Assembly (NCBI GenBank): GCA_034359265.1
Contig: CP136891.1
Coordinates: forward strand, 66,006,001 to 66,070,000
Origin: Canna indica
Lineage: Eukaryota; Streptophyta; Magnoliopsida; Zingiberales; Cannaceae
Direction: 5' to 3'
DNA length: 64,000 nt
Shown in pieces: positions 48,733 to 59,149 of the stretch (the stretch's first letter is position 1; each line of letters begins with the position of its first letter). Under the pieces are notes generated by a model that did no database searches, was not told where the DNA came from, and saw nothing but the letters and a program-made list of their open reading frames with translations. The translations under genes and the position numbers were made by a program.

Positions 48733-50196
48733 AAAAGAGTAGCCTAAAGACCACCCTTTGTGATGCAGCAGCCCTAGGACTACCCTAGGGAGGCTCGGCC
48801 AAGGTGGGAGATGGGTGGTCCTCAAGGTGTTCGTTAAAATGTCTAAGAGAAGTTCTTGATGTTTTTGGAGATCTAGGCTTTAGATTAATTATTTTAATTA
48901 AGTTCTTATGATGTCAATGCATGATTTGTATCTAAATATGAAATTTCAGCATATGAATCTATGTTTTGAAATGTGAAAAGATTAAATCTTGATGTCATGT
49001 ATGTTCATGTTTGGGATTCTTGGTTTGAAGCTTGAGTCTTGATTTAAAGATGATGTGGATGCATGTTAAATCTTGATTAGGAATTATGATTTAATTTTTG
49101 TATGATTTATCTTGATGTTATAAATTTGTTGTGGTGGTAATTTAGGATTTAATTACTGTGATTTTTGGATTAATTACCTTGACATGTTGAAAACTCAAAC
49201 TTGTTGGAATTTCATGCTGAAATTGTTAATTCAATGCTGATTTTGTAATCTCTATTGAGATGTGTATAGTTTACTGAACCTAGTCATGTAACCTATCATT
49301 TTAACCAAAAAAGATAGTCTGGAACCATAGGACGCACTTTGAAAATCAGATTCAGTTGGGTGCACCAGTTTTGGGCTCAATAGTAAACTAAAAATAAAAC
49401 CCCTTAAATAAAATCCTAATTTCGGCAAATGAAAATTTTAATCGAGAATTAAAATTCAATGGGCAGCATAATCTGTTAAGAGCCAACAAAATAATTTATC
49501 TGCATGAAATAAAACCTCATGGGTTGATGATATTATAGGTCTAGGCATCGGGATCGGGCATAGAGTGTTGCGGCGTTTCCCAATAAAGGCACCCCTAAGA
49601 CACCGTAAGAGACACTTGACTTAGGTCTTGTTAGCGCCAAATTTTATGAGTGGCGGAGAGGCTCGGATAGGAGCCGGATTGCAGGCTTGACCAAGAAGGT
49701 TGGATGGTTAATCCCCAACCTGTGTTTAAGGAATAAGTTCGGATGGGTCAATCCTGATTATTCCTGCGATTATTTAAGGAACAAGTTCGGATGGGCGAAT
49801 CCCGATTGTTCCGTGGAACAAGTTCGGATGGGCGAATCCCGATTGTTTCCAAGTTACTTTATTTTAAGGAATAACTTCGGATGGGCGAATCTCGATTATT
49901 CTTGCGCTATCTTTAAGGGTATGATTATAGGATAAGCTCGAATGGGTCAATCCAGATTATCTTAATATCCTTTGAGTGTGATTTATTGCCTTAGGGCATA
50001 GGTGGACTGAGGCTTGTTGTACTTCACTGCTAAGTGAATAGGTTTGTCTTTGGGCATGTACTGGCCCGATGGCCTGTTAGCTAGTCATATCACTTGTTGC
50101 ATTATCCCTGTATGAGACAGGTGCATCTATTCATATATCTTTGTGGTTGGTAGAACCACTCACTGAGTTCTTTTGAACTCACCCGTTGTTTATTTT
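48733..50196 (+). mobile_element. Truncated 3' LTR of the + gypsy copy
   Basis: It aligns to 43457-44830 of the 5' LTR (for example CAGCCCTAGGACTACCCTAG at 48767 and 43490). The start and the end of the LTR are missing, and the right break is in a T-rich tract (TTTATTTTTTTTATTTTTTT, 50187-50210). Confidence 0.85.
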
Positions 50197-50638
50197 TTTT
50201 ATTTTTTTGTATGAGACGGCGGCTTGGCTTCACAAGAGGGGGAGATCGGTGGCGGCTTGGAGGCTTGCGGATCCTCTCTCTCTCTTGATGACTTGTGCGG
50301 CTCCAACAAGGAGCTGCCTAGCCCTAGGGGGGATAATTATAATCCCCTTCCAAATCCTCATTTACCCCCTACCCCCTTTAGCTAATCCGCATTTTTCACA
50401 AACCCGAATCCAAAACCCGCTAACCACAAGCATCAATAATGCATGCTCAAACATATGCAATACAAATTTAATTAACAAGTAAAGAAAATACACAACTTAT
50501 ATTTCTACTTACCCGAGCTCTCAAGCTCGCACCGGACCATGAGTCGACTCAACTCGACCTCAAATCAGCCTGCTAAACTGGCAAACAAATAAAAAAATAT
50601 GAATAATAGCAATTAGCCATAATATCTCAAATATTACA
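50197..50638 (-). mobile_element. 5' LTR of the - strand gypsy element, second piece
   Basis: It matches 12000-12219 of the left LTR to the last base (ends ATATTACA), followed by the duplication TTAGT. The GC-rich part (50210-50430) resembles 17700-17930 of the second LTR and is absent from the left LTR. Confidence 0.88.
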
Positions 50639-51939
50639 TTAGTTAATTAAAAAGTTGTATCATACGAAATGGATTGATTTCTAGATTATTTTGGTATTTT
50701 TGGAGTTGATCATAGAGTCGTCGGGTCGAGTCGGGGTGAATACCAAAATTGTAGGTTTTCGCGTTCTGAACGCGATAGTGGTGTTGGATTTCTAATCAAA
50801 GGTTGTTTGGTAGGTCTTTTCTATTTTTAGTGTTATTCAGTAGTTAAAAATGATTAATTCAATTTGATAAATAGTTAAATAATGTAGAATCGTGATGTAT
50901 TAGATTAGGTGGTGATTTAGAGTATAGACAGTTGTGTTGGATGTGAGTTGACTCTTGTTGTAACCGATGAATGTTGAATAGATAAAATGACGGTTTTACC
51001 CCTTGCTTCTATTTGCTTGATTTTGCTTCTAAAAGTCATTGAACTCCCGTTGCATATTGTTGTTGGCTCATGGATATGTTGATATCATGGTATGTTGCAT
51101 GAATTTCATTATAGATATTATGATGATTAGGAAGTATGTATAGTTGATAGTGAATTTCATGATGCTAGAATCAAGTTCTTGGTTGGTTGCATTGTTGTTG
51201 TAATTGTTGCTTGGTATTATTATTGTTGGCATCATATAAGTTGTTGTTAGCATGTTGTAGAATTTGTCATGTGTATGTTGGTGAGATCTAGTTGTCATGT
51301 TGCATTTATTGATCTTTTATTAGGCAAAAGCCCCTGGACACTTATATTATTGACCCGAGGTGTATGGGCAGTGACACTGTGATCACAATATTATCACACG
51401 AGGTGCGTGTGTGCGGCGTCAAGGTGTTAGACGTCGACAGGCTATCCTTTAGATAGTCGCACCTCTTGCTTGAGCAGGCTTGAGGTGTCACTCTCGAGGT
51501 GCGAGGAGTGCGGGGGAAACCCACTTGTCCACTACGCTCTTGATTAGTATGAGTTGCATTAGATGATAGGTGAATATGTGTCTTTGTTGTTGACGTGTTG
51601 CATTTTATTGGAGAGTCGTATATTGTTGCATCTAGTAGTATCATCGCATCATATTCATTTATCTTCATTGTTGACATATTGATACTCTTACTTGGCGTTC
51701 TACTGACATTATTTGTTTTTGTCTCAAATTTCCAAGTTTGTTGGCAATGTGATCGGGTAGCTATAGTTCTAGAGAAGGAGACGCATCTGCTACTTGTTTC
51801 CTTTTATTTACTTAGTTGTTCTAGTTGACTTTCCTGTTTTGAAACTCTTAATTTAAATACTGGAATTTGTTCATGAGAATTTTGGTGTATTTGGTTGATT
51901 GGTTGTTTGCGCCATCCCTAGGTAGAGCGTAACAATTAA

Positions 51940-53239
51940 ACCATTAAAATTCATGAAAATTTGTTTTAGTTATTTATTTATTTTCACCCTTCTTTATTTG
52001 TAATAAAAATAACATTGTTTGTATCGTATCAATCCATCTTACGATTCTCATCAATATGTTGGTTGATTGTCTGTTTTGGAGTCATACTTGCACAGACTCC
52101 TTTTTCCCCCTCGAAAAACTATCCTGAAGTTTGTCACAGCTATCCAACTGAAAATATCAGTCTCTTTTAGAAAGTATGCTGATTTAGCATTATTTTTTAT
52201 TTGTATATGTGCACATGTTTCTCTTGAAAGGCATTTGTTTTCTCCTTGCTATAAAAAAATATGCCTACTGATAATTTGGGACTAGTTAAAATTCACCCAA
52301 TATTAGGGCCCAATAATCTGAGGGCCTCACCAATTCTACAATCTGAACATCGAATATGGAGAAGATGTCTCCTTTCTGTAAAGGAGAAGATTTCTCCTTC
52401 TGTAAAGGAGAAGATCTTCACATTTTTCTTCAGGTCGTAGGATATTGCTTTTGTAGATGGCTTTATTCTTGGCTTGACATCAAATTTAATGTCCAGATAT
52501 TTGTTTGCCAATATCAAACTGATAATCACATTTAGTATCTTCATTTATCTTTTTTTCTTTGGTAGGCTCATGGAATTTGCATGTGATAATTGTCATCCTG
52601 TGACCAATATAATGACAGAAACTTTAAGATAATCTCATGCTTTTACACGTTTTGAAAACTATATGCACAAACAAAAAATGCCTACTTGTGATTTGTGATC
52701 TATCGGGTTTACATTTCCTACTTGTATTGAGTTCATTGCTATATTAGTATGCTAATAATTAACATTGAATATTTCGGAGGAACTGGATTAGTGAATTGAA
52801 GACTATCTTCTTTCTTGACTCACTCAGTTCTGTAGATGCTTGTCAAATTAAATTTCCCAAATGGAAATTGACTAGTGCTATTTTCTCTGGTTAAGTTGGT
52901 TCCTCAAAGAAAAAGCTTTATGAGCCTTATTCTCTATATCTCTGTCAAATAGCACACACCTTGCAACTGCCATGCCCTCACCTACTGTTTCACATGTCTT
53001 GGTTACAATTCGCTTTCTTATTGTCTTGCTAGTCTCTTCTTATAGTTGCAATGACTCCTTGCAAAGTGAAGATGATAAGCACGCAATGTCTTGTTTTCAT
53101 ATCAAACTCTTTACTTCAACATACTTACAGTGTCGTTTGTAAGCAGATAACCCTAGTTGCTTCCTTGAGATCCAGGCTCCAGCATTAATAGCATCAGTGA
53201 GTGGTGGATGTGCATGGCCTGCATCATGCAAGATCATGA
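51940..53239. other. Low-copy spacer, no gene recognised
   Basis: AT-rich DNA after the outer LTR. The only structure noted is a doubled CTCCTTNCTGTAAAGGAGAAGAT at about 52370-52425, each copy a small palindrome (CTCCTTTctgtAAAGGAG). No ORF in it shows a domain. It lies downstream of the MIR169 hairpin on that gene's strand and could include its primary transcript. Confidence 0.5.
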
Positions 53240-53370
53240 CATGAAAAGAAGAGGGCCAAATGTAGCCAAGGACAAACTTGCCGGCAACTGCAAACGTTCG
53301 AGGTACTCTTTGCTTGACTGAAATGCCGGCAAGTCATCCTTGGCTGCGTTCCACTCTCTGCTTCTTCATG
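53240..53370 (-). ncRNA. MIR169: MIR169 precursor hairpin
   Basis: On the - strand a 131-base foldback has, on its 5' arm (53346 down to 53326), the 21-base miR169 sequence that begins CAGCCAAGGAT and ends GACTTGCCGG. I recognise it as the miR169b/c form. The 3' arm (53282 down to 53261) begins GGCAAGTTTGTCC and ends TTGGCTACA, the usual miR169 star type. The arms pair apart from a small central bulge, and the lower stem continues (CATGAAGAAGCAGAG with CTCTTCTTTTCATG). miR169 guides cleavage of NF-YA transcription-factor mRNAs in drought, nitrogen and flowering responses (family knowledge). The strand choice rests on the canonical mature and star arms and on a TATA box upstream on the - strand. 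Confidence 0.9.
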
Positions 53371-53483
53371 CCAAGCTCTCAACAAGCATGCTTACTTCCT
53401 AAATTCCCTTGAGCAGGTATCCAAACATTACCTCAACACCATCTTTCATATTTTTCTGTGCTGTATTATGGACAGAAAGAGTT

Positions 53484-53496
53484 GGTATATATAGGG
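53484..53496 (-). promoter_or_regulatory. TATA box of the MIR169 gene
   Basis: CCCTATATATACC on the - strand (core CTATATATA, 53494 to 53486). A start site about 30 bases downstream, near 53455, would leave about 85 bases before the hairpin, a common spacing for plant MIR genes. The distance and the exact plant TATA form support it; no transcript evidence is available. Confidence 0.6.
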
Positions 53497-53499
53497 GCG

Positions 53500-55359
53500 A
53501 CCAGTGTATTAATTGTAATTCATGGAATGTCTGATCTTCTTTATCCTCCAGGAATTCCAAAAAGTATACATGTCATACGCTCTGTTAATTGGAAAATTCC
53601 AATTCTGGTATATGTGGAAGTCTAAAAAGAGACAAGTGAATCAATTTCATTATTTAAAAGCTGTGGAGATGGTCCATCTCAGATGGAGGTGGGTGGAACT
53701 CTATCTACTGTGGGCAGTTTCTCTCTATGATGCTTAGTAGGCTATTGTGGGAATAGAATCGCGGGTGGAGGCCACACTGAGATATGGAAGGCTCATGCCT
53801 TGCTCATGATCACTTTAAGGAAATAACAACATGCACTTTTTCTTGACTTTGTCAAAATTCATTGCTTCCATGATCACTACAGCTGCTTCTCCTGATTTTT
53901 ATCCATGGATTAGTTTTTATTTTCAGAGTTGGTTGTTTTCCTTTCTTGCCATTTAGACAACTTCTTAAACATGCAATTGCTGTCAGATCCTTCCTGTAAT
54001 TAAGAACTTGACTGCTAATCACTCATTCTGCAATTGTATTAGAACTTTTTTTTAAGAAGAACAATTATAGTTATAAAAGGTTTTTGCTGTTTGGTACCCC
54101 TTTTATTTCTTCTCAAGGAATCAGATTCTATAAAGGATGGGGCCAGAAATCTCAGAATGAGATATGTCTCTTTAACTTCCACTGGACTAATTCTCTTTTT
54201 ATAATCCTGCCACTTTACCTCTTTCCTTCTTTTTCTGCTCTTATCCAGTAAAATGCGAGGATTAATTTCCAGCAATTCTACGATGTGTCTGACTGCTAGT
54301 GCTCTTCTTGAGATGGCTCTTTCTGTCTCACAGAGATTGAGCATCTAAGTTCAGTTCATGATTATAGTGGACTTCGATGGATGGTAGTTCATTTCGCCAA
54401 TCAAGTTACTGAGTCTTGATTTACGCGTCAGCTAAATATTCCCCGCAACTACTGAAGTCTTCTTGCTTTCTGAAACATATTGTAACTTATCTTATTTTGA
54501 CTTATTGGAGGGCAGCAGATTATATTGTGGCCCTGGACGACGAGATGCCCTGACCACCAGCCTAAATCCTAAAGAGGGAGAAAGGAGACCTTATCTGTAG
54601 GATGGGTCAGCTGCACAGAAAAGTGAGTCACATTGATTTAATTGCTATGTCAGGCCCTTTACAACGACAGCATTTTTGTTATTTTACTTTGTTCTATCAT
54701 CAAATTTCTTTACTACTTCTTTATCGTATGTGCATGACCGCATCTAGTTGCTGTTTGCCTGTTTATTTACTACCGAAGGCGTCACAAAAGTCTTGCTTGA
54801 GTGTTTCCCCTGTATAAATAAGGTTTTCTTGGATTGACATTCAACTATCAAATTATTCAAATCTGTACCCTTTTTTATTGAGGTTTCCCCTGCATAAACT
54901 GGTGTATGATTCTAACTTATTCAGGTAAAACATGCCAATTTCGCAAGTAGAGTTTCCTAAATGTATTATGTCCAAGAATGTGGACAGCATTACAGCCAAT
55001 ACAAATTTCTCATATGAAAAAAAAACCTGGGTTTTGACTTTTTCTAGGAAGGAACATGACGGGCTAAATCGTAACCAATGCTTGTAGCGAGGGCAGGGCA
55101 TTATGAGGGAATCAAACATTTGGAGCATCAAGGAAGAGAACTTTAATTTTAAGAATTTAAGGACGGTGCCGAATCTTTCCTCGCTTTTGCTTTCTGTGCA
55201 TGACCAAAAACTCACCTTTTTATCTTTCCAAAATTCTTCAGCGTGTCTGTCGACTCTTAAGCATCTCAACCCCAATTCAGTGGCTGTAATCTCTCGAGGA
55301 TTACCTTAAAGCCAATCAAATCTTAGCTTAACAGGGGATTATTGTTTTCTTTGTTGCAG
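53500..55359. other. Intergenic space between MIR169 and the DUF630/632 gene
   Basis: About 1.9 kb of low-copy DNA between two divergent transcription units. It should hold the MIR169 promoter (left) and the promoter and first leader exon of the gene on the right. I see no conserved coding frame; ORFs here lack domains. Confidence 0.5.
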
Positions 55360-56374
55360 TGGTTTAGGAAAGAACTGCGAGCAGTGATGATGAACTGTTC
55401 CACGATCCTCCCTGTTCAGAAAGTTCAGCTTCACACTTAATGGACGACACCAGTAGTTCCTTCCGGACCATCGAATCAGATGGAGAAGAGCTTGATCGCT
55501 ACAGAGGCCTTGCATGTGAAGCTTCATCCGTTCAGTTCTGAGGACAAGAATGCTTCTTTTTCTTTCTCTAGAAGTTCCTTTTGTTGCATAAAGAGTATTG
55601 TTTCCGGCTCAGTTGTGCGATTTCCTCTTTTACGAACAGCTTCCTCTCTTTGTGTTGGATTTAGAATTTCCTAAATCCACAGGCCTTCCCTTCTCTACGA
55701 GAACTCCTCTCCAGGTATGCTTTTTTATCTGATTTTGCAGCAACACAAATGACCCGAAAAAAGGTTTATATTCTCTGAAATGATATCTTATATAATCACA
55801 CAAAAACTGCAAAATGTTTACTCCATCAGATAAGTTGGTGCTTCTTGCTGCTTCAATTCCCTTGTTTTCTGTAGAAGGAACAATTTTTCTTTTCTTTAGC
55901 AAATTCATTGACTGAGCGACAGCGAACAATGATTTGGTTAGTGATAACTGAGTTATGTTTATCATACAAGTCGTAAATGAGAGAAGCACAAGTATCTCGA
56001 TCTTCCACATGCCCTTGTTATTGGAGAATGTCATCAAGTAGAATTCTGAGGGGGATTTCCCTTCATTCTCATTGTAGAATAAGTTATCTTCTTGTAAGTT
56101 GCTCGGCTAACTTCTTGACGAATCATGGAATCTGTTGACTTGTTTCTGTTTCTTTTCCCAAATCTGCAAAGCTGGTAGCTTCTGTGGAGAATGTTCCTGT
56201 TTCTTCTTCTTTGAAATATGCTTTCCTTGCATTAATTTGCAAAAAAATTGTCTTGTTCAGATGTATCAGGAGGTGGTTCTAAATCGTATAGCTTTAGTGA
56301 AACATAAATGGCTTTTCTACATTGAATCTGGCTTCGATTCAAGCCTAAAAAATTCTTAGGAGAGTTTGGAAAAG
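55360..56374 (+). other. Candidate spliced 5' leader of the DUF630/632 gene
   Basis: A possible leader exon 55360-55714 lies between TTGTTGCAG and CCAG|GTATGC, and a second, 56261-56374, starts after TCTTGTTCAG and runs to the ATG. If used, the last leader exon opens with an upstream ATG (56261) whose 32-codon reading closes at TAG 56357-56359, 15 bases before the main ATG. DUF630/632 genes often have leader introns. The exon limits are read from splice signals alone and need transcript data. Confidence 0.35.
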
Positions 56375-58925
56375 ATGGGATGTTCTTCCTCGAAGCTGGA
56401 TGATGAGGATGCCGTTCGTCTCTGTCGTGACAGGAAGAACTTTATCAAGCAAGCTATGGAGCAGAGAAACCGGCTTGCATATGGTCACATAGTATATATG
56501 CGATCTCTCAAAGGAGTCTCACTTGCTCTATGTAATTATGTTGATCATGATGAGCTTCATTTCTTCTTAGCTTCCTGCAAAACATTGCCATCGCAGTCTG
56601 TTCGAGGAGTAGGCCCAGAGGAGATTACCATGATCTCGAAGAAATCATTTGCACCAATACAAAATCAACTTGAGAGAAGCACCAAAGCTACAGTCAATTA
56701 CATGAAAGCAGGATGGAATCCTTCGATTTCTGTTGAGGAATGGCCCGAGTCACACGAAACTGTGAGATCTGAATACTATTATCCTACAAGTAATTATGGT
56801 GTTGATGGCTATAATGGAGATGCTCAAACTATGGACTCATCATTTTTCTCCTCCCCTTATACAAGACCCAGACACCCACCAGCATCACCTCAGGCTTCAC
56901 AGCTTGATTTCTTCTGGAATCCTTTCTCATCTCTGAATACCTACCCCTATGGGAGCGGTCCTGAAGAGGTTCTGTTTGATTATGATACCGATAGGTTAAG
57001 GAAGGTTCGGCAAGAAGAGGGGATACCTGAACTGGAAGAAGAGGATGATGAGGATAATGATGAAGCAGGGATTCGCAAAGTACCAGTGAAGGCAGAGGCT
57101 TCTAAGATCTATTCAAAACCCACTCCAATGCCAGTTGCTAATGAACAAACAACTGAAGCCAGCAGGAAGATCGACAAAATGAATGAAATAAAGGAATTTA
57201 GATCGCGAGGGGTGCAGAGTAGTGAAGTATCAGAAACTACAAATGCAGTAGAACTGGAGGTTAACAATAATCAGGGAAATATTGGAAATGGAATTGGTCC
57301 ACAAGAAACTCCTGGTTTTACTGTGTACGTAAACAGAACGCCCATAAGCATTGGAGAGGTAATGAAGGATGTTGAGACTCAATTCATCAGAATTTGTGAT
57401 TTTGGTAGTGAGCTCTCTGTACTTCTGGAAGCCAGCAGAGCTCAGCCATCTTCTTCCCCGCTAGAGTGTAAGAAGTCTGCTCCTTTACTTTCTTTCTTTC
57501 TCAAACTTCTAAACTATGCAGTGAGCATATTTTAACTCAGTGAGCATTGCCCTCTGTTTATCTTATCTTCAACAAAAAACTTCTAAAATATGCAAATGTG
57601 TCATACTTACCAAGCTGTCTTATGAAACAGCTTTTAGGATGTTGAACCCAGCTGCTTTGCTTCGATCGGCCTCATCGCGCTCATCATCTTTTCGGTTTGC
57701 TCAAGGCTCTTCCTGTTCGACAAATGATGGGTATGAAAGTAGTACCAATGACTTGGAGGAATCCTGCATAGTACCTGGAAGCCACAAGTCAACATTAGAC
57801 AGACTATATGCATGGGAGAAGAAGCTATATGAGGAAGTAAAGGTACTTCAATTATTAGGAAGACACCTACTTTTCTAATCCAAGTGAAATCTGTTTAATT
57901 ATTGTTTTCAGCAACATGATTTTTTGCTGGGCAGTGTGGAGAACGAGCACGAATTGAATACGAAAAGAGATACAGACAACTGAAGAGTCATGACATCAAT
58001 GGGGAAGAGCATGTTGTCGTTGACCAAACTAGAGCAGCCATAAGAGATCTCCAAACTCGACTTAGAGTCTCCATAAGTTCCGTCGAGTACATTTCGAAAA
58101 GAATTGAGGCTTTAAGGGACCTGGAATTGCATGGGCAAGTCCTGAAGTTGATCCAAGGGTAAACTTTCTATTTTTAACTTCTTTCTGAATTGAAAACATT
58201 ATATCACTAAAACACAGCTTAATCCATTGTAGATGAAACATGTTTGCTCATATATCCAATAGTTACAGTTTCATGGATGATAAAAAAATGATCAGTGAGA
58301 CTCTTCACCTGGGCGCAGGTTAGCACGCATGTGGAGGACCATGGCGGAATGCCACCGGATACAAAAGCGCACGATAGACGAGGCCAAGCTCCTCCTCTTC
58401 TCTTCCTCCGCCGCCGCGCCCGTCTCCGCCAGGGTAATGCCCGGACCCTCCCCCTCCGCTACCTCCCTCGAGGCGGAGCTCCGGAACTGGGCCTCTTGTC
58501 TGGCGGACTGGATCCAGGCCCAGCGGTGCTACGCCCGTTCCCTCGCCGGATGGATCCGCCGGTGCTCCCCGCCCATTATCGACACCACGGCCCCCACTCC
58601 CAGCCGCACCGCGGGCGGCGGCGGGGCGCCCCCGGTATACACCGTCTGCGTCCGGTGGTCCCGAATGATGGATTCGGTGAGCGAGGCGGCGGCGATCGAG
58701 GGGGTGGAGATGTTCGCGGCGGGGGTGGCGTCGGTGGCGGCCGGGCAGAGTAAGGAGGGGGCCCCGGTGGAGGGATGGGAGGCGGCGGAGCGGGCAGCGG
58801 AGTTAGGCGCGAAGGTGGTGTGCGCGGGACTGGCGGTGGCAGTGGGAGCGGTGGCGGAGCTGGCCTCGAACTCGGCGAAGGGATACGAGGAGTTGGTGAA
58901 GAATTTGGACTCGAGGCGACAATGA
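56375..58925 (+). CDS. DUF630/DUF632 protein (NRG2/REL2-type), four exons
   Basis: Exons 56375-57465, 57638-57842, 57935-58158 and 58319-58925 join in frame with GT-AG introns and give 708 residues. The start was chosen because MGCSSSKLDDEDAV is the family's N-terminus, with Gly2 for myristoylation and Cys3 for palmitoylation, so a membrane location is expected. DUF630 covers about residues 1-60. A Pro-rich stretch lies near 162-178 and an acidic run (LEEEDDEDNDE) near 220-232. DUF632 runs from about 313 (FTVYVNRTPISI) to about 620, with WEKKLYEEVK ending exon 2 and LARMWRTMAECH opening exon 4. Family members include the nitrate regulator NRG2 of Arabidopsis and a rice leaf-shape protein. Which paralogue this is cannot be told. 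The last exon is very GC-rich and Ala/Gly-rich, unlike exon 1. Confidence 0.93.
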
Positions 58926-59149
58926 GACGAAGGGAAAAGCCGTGGATTTATTTATTTATTTAAAATGTATACATTGCGTCTGAAATGCAATTGAAACTCG
59001 GCCCTCGTGAATGTGTAAATGTGTAATCCAAGGTATAAGTAGTGCTTCTCAAAAGATACCACAATTTTCAAATTTAGTGCGAGAAAAATTTAAATTATAG
59101 ATAGAGACCACAATTTTCAATTAAGAAAGGGTGAATACAATACAAATTA

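Larger units (their letters stand above)
42752..50196 (+). mobile_element. + strand gypsy copy with large internal and end deletions
   Basis: 5' LTR 42752-45247 (TGTAATATCC...GTGTAACA, 2496 bp), primer site TGGTATCAGAGC at 45251-45262, gag-protease 45450-48720, then an abrupt junction (about 48725-48733) into the middle of the 3' LTR (48733-50196, matching 43457-44830). RT, RNase H, integrase and both ends of the 3' LTR are missing. It is of the same family as the element it sits in. The left flank ATTCA (42747-42751) has no visible partner, because a deletion removed the right junction together with part of the host LTR. Confidence 0.88.
10444..50638 (-). mobile_element. Full-length - strand Ty3/gypsy element hosting the stack
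   Basis: The ends are TGTCACGCC (10444) and ATATTACA (50638), that is TGTAATAT...GGCGTGACA on the - strand. A perfect target duplication TTAGT lies at 10439-10443 and 50639-50643. Parts, right to left: 5' LTR (41681-42751 plus about 50197-50638), primer site complementary to tRNA-Met (41666-41677), gag-protease (39962-41660), RT-RNase H-integrase (18214-21227), C-terminal tail (12235-12427), polypurine tract (about 12220-12240) and 3' LTR (10444-12219). Four insertions split it: an LTR at 12428, a hAT at 21228, a + gypsy copy at 42752, and their own passengers. The lineage is probably Tekay/Del-like by LTR ends and protein motifs. Confidence 0.92.
9902..51934 (+). mobile_element. Outermost solo gypsy LTR, split by the nested stack
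   Basis: The left piece is 9902-10443 (starts TGTTATAACC) and the right piece 50644-51934 (ends GAGCGTAACA). It is flanked by a perfect 5-bp target duplication ATTAA (9897-9901 and 51935-51939). With the inserted element removed the LTR is about 1.8 kb. No internal domain belongs to it, so it is a solo LTR left after LTR-LTR recombination. Orientation + is inferred from the TGTTATAACC start and CGTAACA end, which parallel the TGTAATAYCC and CGTGACA ends of the neighbouring gypsy LTRs. The left piece has a GC-rich block at 10080-10390, the right piece has only chance ORFs. Confidence 0.85.

Noticed and set aside
52293..52544. - strand ORF of 83 codons with a repeated FSFTE peptide
   Set aside because: The repetition comes from the doubled CTGTAAAGGAGAAGAT word; no domain.
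53241..53370. MIR169 hairpin read on the + strand
   Set aside because: The + strand 5' arm also starts TAGCCAAGGAC, but the canonical mature sequence, the usual star and the TATA box all point to the - strand.
54039..55275. - strand ORFs of 101 and 140 codons between MIR169 and the DUF630/632 gene
   Set aside because: No domain, mixed composition, and the second overlaps the probable promoter and leader of the + gene.
55630..56037. 135-codon - strand ORF
   Set aside because: It lies over the candidate leader exon and intron of the + gene and shows no known motif.
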